NCBI GenBank assembly: GCA_017432365.1
Contig: JAFRJG010000002.1
Coordinates: 1 to 53,237, forward strand
Reading direction: 5' to 3'
Length of the DNA: 53,237 bases
Source of the DNA: Candidatus Saccharimonadota bacterium
GTDB taxonomy: Bacteria; Patescibacteriota; Saccharimonadia; Saccharimonadales; Saccharimonadaceae
Shown: positions 7,764 through 16,707 of the stretch, one piece after another
Position numbering within the stretch: the first letter of the stretch is position 1
How the letters are laid out: each line of letters starts with the position of its first letter
Translations under genes and position numbers: made by a program
The notes under the pieces: generated by a model
Told to the model about the DNA's origin: nothing
What the model saw: the letters and a program-made list of their open reading frames with translations, nothing else
The model's database searches: none

Positions 7764-8432
7764 TTAGACTTTGTAGCGCGTCAACCACGTATAAATATCG
7801 TTGATTGACGACACCTTCACATTGTGCCGCACGTAGGTATAAGTAAACTTGTTGTTCTTACGTACGACGGTTATCTTGACGCTGAACGAATAGCGCGAAT
7901 TGTAAACAGTCACCGTCGCGGTCGACGTCACCACCAGATTCGACGCCGTGCTTCCGCTGACCTTCGTCATGACCTTATTAGTCTTGATGGTCCACTTATT
8001 GGATCGTGCTTTTTTGACCACGAGGTCAGCTTTCGCCTTTGCCAGCGCCGCTGTCGTCTTTTTGATAGCTAGCACATTCGCCCTCTGCTGAAACGCCGTC
8101 TTCCAGCTACTGAAGGGATAATCCGTCCCCTTATAGCGATATGTGACTTTTGAAGCAGTCACAATCTGCTGGATGTTGGCAAAATATCGCCCTGTATGGT
8201 TACAGACCGCTTTTAGTGTCGTCACTATCCGCGACGAAGTTTTAGACGTTACGCGCTTCGTTACTGCCCAACCATTATAGTTGGCAACGGACACGAACTG
8301 CGTCGTCGCATTGTCGGAACGCGTCTCGAGCGCCGTCTTCGCCTCCGCCTTCACGCAGAAGGCTTCGGACACCAGCGCCATCATCGCCGCTACTGCAAAT
8401 GCCACAACGAACAATCTAACGAGTTTCTTCAT
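7764..8432 (-). CDS. Secreted lysine-rich protein of unknown function
   Basis: 222 residues with a clear signal peptide (MKKLVRLFVVAFAVAAMMALV, cleavage probably near AEA around residue 31). The mature part is strongly basic, rich in Lys/Thr/Val/Ser, with alternating patterns suggesting beta strands (TVTVYNSRYSFSVKITVV). There is a helical Ala/Lys stretch (TTAALAKAKADLVVKK). No catalytic motif is recognised. The gene has AGGAGG 11-12 bases before its ATG and a leader of about 60 bases, unlike the leaderless core genes. A basic secreted protein could bind a host or self envelope polymer, but that is only a guess. Confidence 0.8.
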   Translation of the reverse strand: MKKLVRLFVVAFAVAAMMALVSEAFCVKAEAKTALETRSDNATTQFVSVANYNGWAVTKRVTSKTSSRIVTTLKAVCNHTGRYFANIQQIVTASKVTYRYKGTDYPFSSWKTAFQQRANVLAIKKTTAALAKAKADLVVKKARSNKWTIKTNKVMTKVSGSTASNLVVTSTATVTVYNSRYSFSVKITVVRKNNKFTYTYVRHNVKVSSINDIYTWLTRYKV

Positions 8433-8499
8433 TTTGAACCCCTCCTTCTATAAAAGAACCTTTTGATGTAACATTTTCCATCAACAACAGTTACCCTTA

Positions 8500-8527
8500 T
8501 TTTAGCACATTTTGTCGAAAAAATCAA
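8500..8527 (-). promoter_or_regulatory. Promoter of the secreted lysine-rich protein gene
   Basis: Minus strand: TTGATT (8522-8527), 16-base spacer, TAAAAT (8500-8505). It faces away from the alaS -10 box at 8535-8540, only seven bases away, so the two polymerases should exclude each other. Confidence 0.5.
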
Positions 8528-8531
8528 CTTC

Positions 8532-8540
8532 TGATAAAAT
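8532..8540 (+). promoter_or_regulatory. Extended -10 of leaderless alaS
   Basis: TGa-TAAAAT ending seven bases before the ATG at 8548. This picks 8548, not the in-frame upstream TTG at 8512, as the start. Confidence 0.55.
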
Positions 8541-8547
8541 AAACTCC

Positions 8548-10458
8548 ATGAACGCCAGTGAAATTCGTCAAAAATACCTAGATTTTCAAATTTCAAAGGG
8601 ACATCAGCCTATCCCTCCCGCTCCACTCGTTCTTGAAAACGACCCGACGACCCTCTTTACTGGCTCCGGTATGCAACCTCTCCTCCGTTATCTCCTCGGC
8701 GAATCGCACCCTTCTGGCACGCGCCTGACCGATTCTCAGCCCTGTCTTCGCCTCCAGGACATCGAAGATGTTGGCGACCCGCGTCATACAACCGTCTTTG
8801 AAATGCTCGGCAACTGGTCTCTCGGCGATTATTTTAAGCAAGAACAAATCGAAAACTACTTCGAATTTCTGACTCAGGTCATCGGTCTTGACCTTGAAAA
8901 AATCTTCGTCACCTGTTTTATCGGCTCAGAAAAATATGGTATTCCGAAGGATGAAGAAACCGCGAAAATCTGGCAATCCGTCTTCAAAAAAGCTGGTATC
9001 GACGCCAAAATCGCCGAAATCGGCTCGGCTGAAACCGGCGACAAACGGGGAATTAAGCCCGGCGAACGCATTTTCTTCTATGATGACCATGAAAACTGGT
9101 GGTCGCGCGGCGGTGGAATTGAAACAACCCCAATCGGCGACCCCTGTGGTCCCGACTCTGAAGTCTTCTACGACTTCGGCGAAGACAAACAAGACCTCGA
9201 AAAATACGGCAAGTCCCACCCCGCCTCTGATGGCGCCCGTTTTATGGAAATCGGAAACCAGGTCTTCATGCAATATCGGCGGAACGCGGACGGCACTTTC
9301 TCTGAACTCGACAAGAAAAACGTCGACTTCGGCGGCGGTCTCGAACGGCTCGCCGCGGCGTCGCTCGGGAGTTTTGACGTCTTTAAAATCTCTCTGATGA
9401 AACCAATTATCGAAAAACTCGAAGCGCTCTCCGGAAAGTCTTACGAAAATAATACCGATGAAATGCGGATTATCGCCGACCATCTCCGCGGCGCCTATCT
9501 CCTCGCCGCTCAAGGGCTAACCCCCTCTAACAAGGCTCAGGGCTACGCCCTCCGCCGTCTGATTCGCCGCGCTATCTTGAAAGCGCTCGACCTCGGAATC
9601 GCTCAGGATTTCCTCAAGGAAACTATTTTAACAATCGAATCCGAATATAAAACCCTCCCCGACTCAATTTTGACCTCCCGCGACACCGCTCTCACCACTC
9701 TCGAAAAAGAGGAAAAAGCCTTCCGTAAAACTCTCAACAAAGGTCTGCGCGAGTTGCATCGGCTCACTCGTTCGGTAAAGTCCAGCGCAGATACTGCTCC
9801 GCGCCGAGCGGTCTTAACCGGCGATGACCTCTTCAAACTTCAAGACACTTACGGCTTCCCCATGGAAATCTCCGTCGAAGAAGCTTACAAAGAGGGAATC
9901 ACCCTCTCCGAACACTGGAAACAAGAATTTGACCAAGCACTCGCAGAACAGCGCGAACGCAGTAAAACCGCTAGCAAAGGCATGTTCAAGGGCGGTCTCG
10001 AAGATCACGGCGAAACGACCACTAAATACCACACCGCAACCCATCTCCTCCTCGCCGCTCTTCAAAAACATATCGACCCCTCTATCTGTCAACGCGGCAG
10101 TAATATCACCGCTGACCGCCTCCGCTTCGACTTTAATCTCGACCATAAAATGTCCGCTGACGAGCTTAAAACCGTCGCCGACCAGGTGAACGCTTGGATT
10201 CAAGCTGACCTCCCTGTCGTTTTTGCCGAATACGCGAAAGACTACGCCAAAAACGAGCTAAAGGCTCATGGTCAATTCTGGGATAAATACCCAGAAACCC
10301 TCAAGGTCTATACTATCGGCGATTTTGATAATCCCGTCTCTCGCGAAGTTTGTGGCGGTCCGCACGTTGAACATACTGGCGTCCTCGGCACTTTCGTCAT
10401 CAAAAAGGAAGAATCTTCCTCCGCTGGCGTCCGCCGAATTAAAGCCGTCCTCGAATAA
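8548..10458 (+). CDS. alaS: Alanyl-tRNA synthetase, short form
   Basis: 636 residues from the ATG that gives the family-typical N-terminus MNASEIRQKYLDF. It charges tRNA-Ala and edits mischarged Ser/Gly. The class II catalytic core covers roughly 1-250 and the tRNA-recognition helices 250-440. The editing domain has its zinc ligands visible as HTATH (H495, H499) and CGGPH (C602, H606). It stops right after the editing domain (GVRRIKAVLE), so the DHHA1 and C-Ala regions of full-length bacterial enzymes (about 870 residues) are absent. There is no frameshift or downstream fragment, so this looks like a genuinely short enzyme rather than a broken gene. Confidence 0.94.
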   Translation: MNASEIRQKYLDFQISKGHQPIPPAPLVLENDPTTLFTGSGMQPLLRYLLGESHPSGTRLTDSQPCLRLQDIEDVGDPRHTTVFEMLGNWSLGDYFKQEQIENYFEFLTQVIGLDLEKIFVTCFIGSEKYGIPKDEETAKIWQSVFKKAGIDAKIAEIGSAETGDKRGIKPGERIFFYDDHENWWSRGGGIETTPIGDPCGPDSEVFYDFGEDKQDLEKYGKSHPASDGARFMEIGNQVFMQYRRNADGTFSELDKKNVDFGGGLERLAAASLGSFDVFKISLMKPIIEKLEALSGKSYENNTDEMRIIADHLRGAYLLAAQGLTPSNKAQGYALRRLIRRAILKALDLGIAQDFLKETILTIESEYKTLPDSILTSRDTALTTLEKEEKAFRKTLNKGLRELHRLTRSVKSSADTAPRRAVLTGDDLFKLQDTYGFPMEISVEEAYKEGITLSEHWKQEFDQALAEQRERSKTASKGMFKGGLEDHGETTTKYHTATHLLLAALQKHIDPSICQRGSNITADRLRFDFNLDHKMSADELKTVADQVNAWIQADLPVVFAEYAKDYAKNELKAHGQFWDKYPETLKVYTIGDFDNPVSREVCGGPHVEHTGVLGTFVIKKEESSSAGVRRIKAVLE

Positions 10459-10465
10459 CTTTTTA

Positions 10466-10474
10466 TGTTATAAT
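10466..10474 (+). promoter_or_regulatory. Extended -10 before ftsA-like gene
   Basis: TGt-TATAAT, nine bases before the ATG at 10484, with no Shine-Dalgarno sequence. The mRNA would have a 0-3 base leader. Confidence 0.55.
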
Positions 10475-10483
10475 CAAATTATC

Positions 10484-11770
10484 ATGAGCGGAAAAGTTGC
10501 CTCCGATTCGCTTTCGACTCTTCTTGCCCTCGATATTGGCTCGAGCTTTGTTAAGTGTATCCTCGCCCGCCCGCTCGAATACTCTAAAAAGGGCATCACG
10601 GACGGGAAATTACGTCTCCTCGGCTTCTCGAAAGCCCCTCAAGCTCCCGGAAATATGCAAAACGGCGGTATCGCTAATATCTCCGGCGTTGTCTCGACCT
10701 GTGAAGCCGCTCTGTCTGAGTTGGAGGAGAAAACTGGTGAGCGCGCGAAGTCTGTCGTGGTCGGTCTCTCTGGAGAACTTGTAAAAAGTTCTGTCTCGAC
10801 AATTCGTTATCGGCGCGACTCCCCGAAAAAACCGATGACTGAAACCGAGTTACGTGAACTTCTCGAAAAAATCGAAGCCCGTTCTAAGGAAAAAGCTTTG
10901 AAAGAAGCGGCGCTCGAACTCGACAATCCCGACGCTGACCTCTCCCTGATTAACTCCGCCCTCGTCTCCCTTTCAATTGACGGTTACCGCGTGAATAACC
11001 CCGTCGGTTTTAAGGGGAGCGAAGCTATTATCGAATACTATACCGCCTTCGCGCCGACCGTTGCTGTCTCCGCAATTGAAAAAGTCTGTGCCGAGCTTGA
11101 GCTTGACCTCTTAACCTTAGCGACCGAGCCGTTCGCGGTTTGTCGCGCCTGTCTCGGGGAAGATACCGATCCGGACTTCTCCGCGATTTTGCTCGATGTT
11201 GGCGGCGGGACGACCGACCTTGCGGTTGTGAGCGACGGAGAAATTGCCGGAACGAAAATGTTTAACTTCGGCGGGGAAAACTTTACTCATGTCATCTCAG
11301 AAACCCTGAACGTCCGCCCGACGACTGCCGAAAAATATAAAGTCAATCTCGAGGACGAGTCGCTCCTCTCTGACTCTTTAATCAATAAAACCGTTTCCGC
11401 GCTCAATCGCTCCCTCCCTGTTTGGCTCGGCGGTGTTTCGGTTGCACTCGAGGAGTTTCATAACGTCCTTCCTCTCCCCCCGAACATTTTACTCGCCGGC
11501 GGTAGTTCGAGCCTCTTCCCACTTGAAGAACTCCTCGCGACCTCCGATTGGTATCAAGAATTGCCCTTCGAAACTCGCCCCCTCGTCCGTCAACTCGACC
11601 CCTTCGAGCTGCCCGATTTTCTCTTCCCGGACGACTCTGAAGAAAATCTCGACTTCGACCGCGGTTTTGTGACGGCTCTTGGCTTACTCCGGGTCGCCGT
11701 CGATACGCTACTCGCCTCGCCGGAAAAGTCAAACCTAAAGACCAAGCTCGCGAAACTCCTTGCTCACTAA
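10484..11770 (+). CDS. ftsA: FtsA-like actin-fold ATPase
   Basis: 428 residues from ATG 10484; the longer open frame upstream overlaps alaS and lies before the promoter. Actin-fold motifs are visible: phosphate 1 LALDIGSSFVKC (about residues 14-25), an SHS2-like insertion (SVVVGLSGELVKSS), phosphate 2 LDVGGGTTDLAVV (about 236-248) and the adenosine motif LAGGSSSLFP. FtsA tethers FtsZ to the membrane during division. The C-terminus here (LKTKLAKLLAH) could be the short amphipathic membrane-targeting helix. A PilM-type role in pilus assembly is the main alternative, because the window also has a type IV pilin. It converges on the rsuA-type gene with only three bases between stop codons. Confidence 0.8.
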   Translation: MSGKVASDSLSTLLALDIGSSFVKCILARPLEYSKKGITDGKLRLLGFSKAPQAPGNMQNGGIANISGVVSTCEAALSELEEKTGERAKSVVVGLSGELVKSSVSTIRYRRDSPKKPMTETELRELLEKIEARSKEKALKEAALELDNPDADLSLINSALVSLSIDGYRVNNPVGFKGSEAIIEYYTAFAPTVAVSAIEKVCAELELDLLTLATEPFAVCRACLGEDTDPDFSAILLDVGGGTTDLAVVSDGEIAGTKMFNFGGENFTHVISETLNVRPTTAEKYKVNLEDESLLSDSLINKTVSALNRSLPVWLGGVSVALEEFHNVLPLPPNILLAGGSSSLFPLEELLATSDWYQELPFETRPLVRQLDPFELPDFLFPDDSEENLDFDRGFVTALGLLRVAVDTLLASPEKSNLKTKLAKLLAH

Positions 11771-11773
11771 TTC

Positions 11774-12487
11774 TTAGCTTTTCTCAACTTCTCTTATCTC
11801 ACCCGGCTTCAAATCCCCTAGTGTATAGTTACCGAAGCTAATCCGGTGTAGTTTCTCGACCGTATAGCCAAGCGCTAAAAACGTTCGTCGAATCTGTCGG
11901 TTCCGCCCTTCAGCCATCTCAACCAAAAAGCGTTTACGCTGTTCCGGCGCGTCTCCGAGTCGCGTCAATCCGAGCTTCGAGACGCCATCCTCAAGCTTCA
12001 CCCCGTAGTCGTTTATCATCTGCTGATGAAGTGGCGCCAGGTCTCGGTCTAGCTCAACTTCATACCGTTTCAGTTTATAAAACTTCGGATGCGTCATTTG
12101 AAACGCAAAATCCCCATCATTAGTCAACAAAATCAACCCCGACGAGTCTTTGTCGAGCCGTCCCACAGTCTTTAGCTTCTGATATTTTTCTGGTAACAAC
12201 TCATAAATCGTCGGCGCCTCCCCCTGGCGTTTTCGCGAACAAACATACCCCACGGGCTTATTCATCGCGATATATTCATAGCTCTGCTCGAAGCTTACTA
12301 CTTCCTTTTCGACTCGTATCTTATGCTCCGGAGTAAATCTCGCCCCGAGCTTCGCCGGAATCTCATCAATAAACACCTTCCCCGCGGCGATTAAATCGTC
12401 TGCCTCTCTTCTGGAAAGCCCTAGCCTCTCGGCAAGGAACTTATTGAGCCGGATAAGCTGGCGGGAATCCGGGCTGGGCTGCGCCAT
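11774..12487 (-). CDS. RsuA/RluB-family pseudouridine synthase
   Basis: 237 residues. An N-terminal S4 RNA-binding domain (RLNKFLAERLGLSRREADDL, about residues 13-60) is followed by the pseudouridine synthase domain. The catalytic aspartate lies in VGRLDKDSSGLILLTNDG and the family motif is EGRNRQIRRTF. It converts uridine to pseudouridine in rRNA, either 16S (RsuA) or 23S (RluB); the sequence alone does not separate these. Its first 47 bases overlap the 3' end of the response regulator, so it is probably translated from the same mRNA. Confidence 0.92.
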   Translation of the reverse strand: MAQPSPDSRQLIRLNKFLAERLGLSRREADDLIAAGKVFIDEIPAKLGARFTPEHKIRVEKEVVSFEQSYEYIAMNKPVGYVCSRKRQGEAPTIYELLPEKYQKLKTVGRLDKDSSGLILLTNDGDFAFQMTHPKFYKLKRYEVELDRDLAPLHQQMINDYGVKLEDGVSKLGLTRLGDAPEQRKRFLVEMAEGRNRQIRRTFLALGYTVEKLHRISFGNYTLGDLKPGEIREVEKS

Positions 12488-13133
12488 TCACTTCTCCTGG
12501 GTTAGGCATTACGGGTTGCGTTGGCATCGTCGGTTGCGCTGGCACTACTGGCTGTTCCGGCATTGGCGGGACGACCGCCTCAGATACTACTGGCATCTCT
12601 GGCTGCGCCGGCTGTTCTGATGTCGGCATAGGTTGCTCAGGCATCTGTGGCGTCGTAGCCGGTTCCGCCTGTACCGGCGCCGCCTGTGGCTGTTGCGTTG
12701 CTTCAAACGTCGCCGGAGCGGGAGCTGCCGCTTCTGGCGTTGCTTCTGGAGTCTTCGGCGCTTGCCCCCCACCCATGACCTCATGCACTGCCGCAATTAC
12801 GTCCTCAATCCCGACCTGACTCTTGACGAGATATTTATCTGCTCCGAGACTCTCTCCGCGCTTTCTCTGGTCATCGCTCGACAGCGCCGTCATCATAATT
12901 ACCTTGATATCTTTCGTCTCTGGCGTTGACCGTAAAATATCTAACATATCAAAGCCCGAAATCTTCGGCATCATCACGTCCGACAATACCAAATCCGGTC
13001 GTTCCTTCACGGCGACCGCGAGTGCTTCCTCTCCGTCTCCAGCCGAAACCACTTCAAACCCCTCGGCGGTCAAGCGAATCGAATAAATCTCCCTTAAACT
13101 CTGGTCATCCTCGACCACCATAATTTTTGCCAT
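12441..13133 (-). CDS. Response regulator with Pro/Gln-rich tail, no DNA-binding domain
   Basis: 230 residues. Residues 1-122 are a CheY-like receiver: acidic pocket EDD (8-10), phospho-acceptor D52 in LSDVMMP, conserved Thr in MMTALSS and Lys in KYLVKSQ. Residues 125-230 are a disordered Ala/Pro/Gln/Met tail with repeats of the type MPEQPxxP and QPTMPTQP. There is no DNA-binding or enzymatic output domain, so it must signal by protein contact. It lies just downstream of the histidine kinase, whose tail has the same composition. It has its own TATAAT at 13159-13164 and a Shine-Dalgarno sequence (AAGGAG), so it can be made independently of the kinase. Confidence 0.88.
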   Translation of the reverse strand: MAKIMVVEDDQSLREIYSIRLTAEGFEVVSAGDGEEALAVAVKERPDLVLSDVMMPKISGFDMLDILRSTPETKDIKVIMMTALSSDDQRKRGESLGADKYLVKSQVGIEDVIAAVHEVMGGGQAPKTPEATPEAAAPAPATFEATQQPQAAPVQAEPATTPQMPEQPMPTSEQPAQPEMPVVSEAVVPPMPEQPVVPAQPTMPTQPVMPNPGEVNGAAQPGFPPAYPAQ

Positions 13134-13158
13134 AGTTTTCTCGTTCTCCTTTTATTAA

Positions 13159-13164
13159 ATTATA
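13159..13164 (-). promoter_or_regulatory. -10 box of the response regulator gene
   Basis: Minus-strand TATAAT about 26 bases before the ATG. A leader of about 19 bases carries AAGGAGAACGAG as ribosome-binding site. Confidence 0.5.
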
Positions 13165-13177
13165 GCGTATTCACTCT

Positions 13178-14917
13178 TTAATGTATAGCTGACTGGATTG
13201 GCTGAACATTAGTCGCGCCTTCCTCCGGTTGGACATAAACTTGAGGCTGTGGCGACGGCGGTGTGGTCGGACTGACTTGCGGCGTCTGGGGAACGGCGGG
13301 TGGTTCTTGTGATGTCTGCAACGGCATTTGCGGCGCTACTGGCGGCTGCGCAACAGGCGTAACCATCTGAGGCGCTTGCGGAATCTGCATCGTCACCTGT
13401 GGTTGTTCTGGCACTGACTGTGGCGCCTGAGGTATTTGTGGCGCCTGAGGTATTTGTGGCGTCTGCGGAGGCATCTGCGGCATTGGCTGTTGTACTTGAG
13501 TCATTGACTGCGGTATCTGGGGCGCTTGAGGCTGTGCCTGCACCGGCATCTGTGACATCTGCTGCGGCATTTGCACCGGCTGGGCTAAAACTTCCGGATT
13601 GAACCCTCTTTGCATCGTCGGAATATTCCCCTGAAGCATCGCCGCATTTTCCGCCGCTCGCTGATTGAGCGCCTGCTCCGCAAACATCTGCACCGCCTGT
13701 TGGTTTTTCGCAGCAATCTGGCGTTTCTCAAACTCCGCCGCCGTCAATCTCGGTAAGCTCACATAGAACGTCGAACCTTCTCCAAACGCACTTTCCGCCC
13801 AAACGCGCCCTTCCATCGCCTCCGTCCGTTGCTTGACGAGATATAACCCTAGTCCCGTTCCGCCAACCGTTCGCGTCTGTGAATTATCTGCGCGATAGAA
13901 CTTTTGAAAGACGTGTTGCAAATCTTCTGCCGCAATCCCAATCCCCGTATCGGTCACGTTAATCAGCGCTCGGTCGCCGTCCCCCTGAACATTGACCCAA
14001 ATCGCTCCTCCGTTCGGCGTGTATTTTATCGCGTTCTCAATCAAGTTCGACAAAATCTCACCCAAGAAATCCACATCCGCAAACGTATAAACAATCTGCT
14101 CAATTGTCTTAATTCCGCCCCCCACACGCCCCGCCCGCGACGTATCTGTCCCGAAGCTATACGACAGATTTTTCTCCCGAAACTTCGGAATATACTCGTC
14201 CGCAAACTTCTTCACGAATCCCGTCAGTTCAATCGGCACCGGACGCGCATGAATTCGTTTATCTTCTAGTCGCGTTACGTCGAGCAGGTCTTTAAACAAG
14301 TTCCCGAGCCGCTGACTCGCCGTATGCGCGCTTTCGAGATACTGTCGCGCTCGCGCATCAATCGTCGCCGTTTGCGGGTTCAAAGCCAATCCGAGATATC
14401 CCTCAATTGACGCTACCGGCGTTCGCATTTCGTGCGACGCGGTGGAAATAAACTCCGCTTGCGCCCCCTCCTCTTCCAACTCTTTCGCGATGTTCCTAAA
14501 CGTAATCAATCTATCCGCTCGCGTATCGCCCGACGGCATTACATAAATCGCGACCGGCGTCGTTTTTTCTCCTTGACCCAACAATACATATTCTTTCGTC
14601 TCGAACGCCACATTTTCCGTAATCGCCTTGAGGACTTTATCGTCTTCTGGCGCGACTTTACTTCCGTCTTGCGCCTCAAGTTTCAACACCAGGGGTAGAT
14701 TTAGTCCAAACGCGTTTTCCGGCGACCCAACCCCCGTCATCTCCACGCCCGCGGGATTGATGAACTTCACGTTCGCCCCCTTATCCACGACAATCACGCC
14801 GTCCCGAATCGCTCGGAGCGCCAACTGCGCCACCGTCCCCGCATCAACCGGTTTCATTTGCGTCGGCTTCTGCCCCCCAGGAACCGCAGGTGTCTTCTTT
14901 AAGCTAAATAAACCCAT
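13178..14917 (-). CDS. Soluble PAS histidine kinase with Pro/Gln-rich tail
   Basis: 579 residues with no membrane segment. Residues about 30-140 are a PAS-like sensor (AIRDGVIVVDKGANVKFIN). HisKA follows with phospho-accepting H162 in TASHEMRTP. The HATPase domain shows an N box (LIENAIKYTPNGG), G1 (DTGIGI), an F box (FQKFYRADN) and G2 (GGTGLGLYLVK). Residues about 410-579 are a low-complexity tail of MPQQM, PQIPQAP and similar repeats. The tail matches in style that of the adjacent response regulator, so the two tails may interact or recruit a common partner (inference). The kinase gene is leaderless and divergent from the gene at 14965. Confidence 0.9.
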   Translation of the reverse strand: MGLFSLKKTPAVPGGQKPTQMKPVDAGTVAQLALRAIRDGVIVVDKGANVKFINPAGVEMTGVGSPENAFGLNLPLVLKLEAQDGSKVAPEDDKVLKAITENVAFETKEYVLLGQGEKTTPVAIYVMPSGDTRADRLITFRNIAKELEEEGAQAEFISTASHEMRTPVASIEGYLGLALNPQTATIDARARQYLESAHTASQRLGNLFKDLLDVTRLEDKRIHARPVPIELTGFVKKFADEYIPKFREKNLSYSFGTDTSRAGRVGGGIKTIEQIVYTFADVDFLGEILSNLIENAIKYTPNGGAIWVNVQGDGDRALINVTDTGIGIAAEDLQHVFQKFYRADNSQTRTVGGTGLGLYLVKQRTEAMEGRVWAESAFGEGSTFYVSLPRLTAAEFEKRQIAAKNQQAVQMFAEQALNQRAAENAAMLQGNIPTMQRGFNPEVLAQPVQMPQQMSQMPVQAQPQAPQIPQSMTQVQQPMPQMPPQTPQIPQAPQIPQAPQSVPEQPQVTMQIPQAPQMVTPVAQPPVAPQMPLQTSQEPPAVPQTPQVSPTTPPSPQPQVYVQPEEGATNVQPIQSAIH

Positions 14918-14924
14918 TACGCAT

Positions 14925-14933
14925 ATTTTAACA
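14925..14933 (-). promoter_or_regulatory. Extended -10 of leaderless histidine kinase gene
   Basis: Minus-strand TGt-TAAAAT ending seven bases before the ATG at 14917. Confidence 0.5.
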
Positions 14934-14949
14934 CAAGCTTCATGAATTG

Positions 14950-14958
14950 TGCTATATT
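14950..14958 (+). promoter_or_regulatory. Extended -10 of leaderless baseplate-J-like gene
   Basis: TGc-TATATT exactly six bases before the ATG at 14965. Back to back with the kinase promoter. Confidence 0.55.
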
Positions 14959-14964
14959 ATTTAC

Positions 14965-16707
14965 ATGAACAAAGAAACGATTTATCTCGAATCTAGTGAC
15001 GATATAACTGATATTCTCTCGAAAATTAAAGCTTCTGATAAAAAACTCGTCGTTCTTGTCCCCCCGAAAAAACCGACTGTCCTCCTTAGTGCTATCAATA
15101 TCAAACTCATCGCTCGAACCGTCCGTACTGAAAAAAAGACCCTCGTTCTCGTCACAACTGACGACTCCTTAACTAAGCTCGCGATGGCGGCGAACCTCCC
15201 GGTTGCTCCGTCTTTGAAGTCCCGCCCGATTCTCCCTGGAAAATCTGCCGATGCCGAGTCGAAGTCCGCGTCCGAGCCCGCCCCTGAACCGGAATCCGCG
15301 GAACCTGTACAATCGAAAGAACTCTCCGCCGAGCCGGAAGCTGATGCTGAACCGGACGCCGACGCGCTCGTTGAAGAAATTGAACAGAAACAGCCCGTTT
15401 CCGCCTCCGACTCGGATTCTGAGGCTGATTCCGATTCCGAACCAAAATCCGAGAAACCCTCGAAGAAGTCTAAAAAGCCCAAAAAATCCGCCGACCCCGA
15501 CCATGTAAACCCGCTCGTCGCCTTTCTGAATCAGAAAAAAGCTTGGGTTATCTTCGGTATTGTCGCTCTCGCCGGTGTCATCGTCTTCTTTATCTGGGCG
15601 CTCATGATTGCCCCGAAACTTCATATCTCCGTCAAAGTTCGTACTTCTTCAGGAAACTTCTCGGAAAACGTCAACTTTACTAAAGTCGCGTCCGATGAAA
15701 AAGTCGCCGACGGTATCTTCGCTGTTCGCGAGGAAACCTTAGAAAAGGCTCAAGAAGTTAAGTTCACTGCGACCGGTCAGAAAGACCTTGGTGACCCGGC
15801 GTCCGGAACACTTATCGTTTACTATCAGGGAAAAGATAGATTTTCTTATGACTTCTCCGCCGGCTCAACTTTCGCCTATAAAGGTCTCGAATACGTCGCG
15901 ACAGCGAGCGCGAGCCTCTCTTGGAGCGGGGAAGAAATCGACAGCTGCGACAATAAAGCCACTTATAACCCAAGTAAAGGCTGTATTATCTCCGCTTCCG
16001 TCTCTGTCAAAGCTTCCGCCCCGGGAGAAAATTATAACGTCTCCGGCGAACAGTCCGGCTGGAGCTCTAAAGATTTTCCGGAAGTCTCCGTTTATAACAA
16101 ATCCGACCTCTCTGGCGGAACTTCGAAAATCGTTACTATCGTCCAACAATCCGATATCGACCTCGCCCTCGATAAATTAACCAACGATTCGAAAGAAGCC
16201 GGAAAAACCGAACTACTCGGGAAACTATCTGAGACTGTTCTCCCGCTCGAAGCGAGTTTTGTCGTCGAAACGACCGAACCGAAGGCTTCCCCCGCCGCTG
16301 GTGAAGAAGTCCCCGAAGGAACGACTCCGTCCGTCTCCTCGAAAACCACCTTTAAAATCTTCACCGTCGAAAAAACCCGTATCGAAGAGTTTATTACCTT
16401 AAAAGCCAATCTCGAGGAAAACCGTAAGATTTATTCCATCGGTGAACCTTTCGTAGAATACTTTACTCAAACCGGCGAAGGTACTTATAGTGGCAAACTG
16501 AAAACCACGTATAAATTCGGTCCTCGCCTGAGCGAAACGGAAATCCTCGAACGGATTGACGGTCAAAAGGTCGGTCGCATCGAGCCGTTACTCCGCGATA
16601 ACTTCCCCGGCGTCTCGTCTGTCTCTCTGGAAAAATCCGTTTTCTGGGTTAATAAAGTCCCGAAAAACCCGAATCGTGTGACGATAAATCTCGAAGTCGA
16701 GGAATAA
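14965..16707 (+). CDS. Baseplate-J-like single-pass membrane protein of CPR type
   Basis: 580 residues from ATG 14965; the ATG at 14947 lies upstream of the promoter. The N-terminal domain (about 1-85: LESSDDITDILSKI, VVLVPPKKPTVLLSAINIKLI) resembles the N-terminus of baseplate-J/gp47-like proteins seen in CPR genomes. A long acidic Ser/Glu/Pro linker with SESDSDSE-type stretches follows, then one membrane segment (about residues 190-213) and a large beta-rich extracytoplasmic part. It overlaps ruvX-mltG by one base (TAATG), so the two are translationally coupled. That places it with peptidoglycan-related genes. The function is unknown. Confidence 0.75.
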   Translation: MNKETIYLESSDDITDILSKIKASDKKLVVLVPPKKPTVLLSAINIKLIARTVRTEKKTLVLVTTDDSLTKLAMAANLPVAPSLKSRPILPGKSADAESKSASEPAPEPESAEPVQSKELSAEPEADAEPDADALVEEIEQKQPVSASDSDSEADSDSEPKSEKPSKKSKKPKKSADPDHVNPLVAFLNQKKAWVIFGIVALAGVIVFFIWALMIAPKLHISVKVRTSSGNFSENVNFTKVASDEKVADGIFAVREETLEKAQEVKFTATGQKDLGDPASGTLIVYYQGKDRFSYDFSAGSTFAYKGLEYVATASASLSWSGEEIDSCDNKATYNPSKGCIISASVSVKASAPGENYNVSGEQSGWSSKDFPEVSVYNKSDLSGGTSKIVTIVQQSDIDLALDKLTNDSKEAGKTELLGKLSETVLPLEASFVVETTEPKASPAAGEEVPEGTTPSVSSKTTFKIFTVEKTRIEEFITLKANLEENRKIYSIGEPFVEYFTQTGEGTYSGKLKTTYKFGPRLSETEILERIDGQKVGRIEPLLRDNFPGVSSVSLEKSVFWVNKVPKNPNRVTINLEVEE

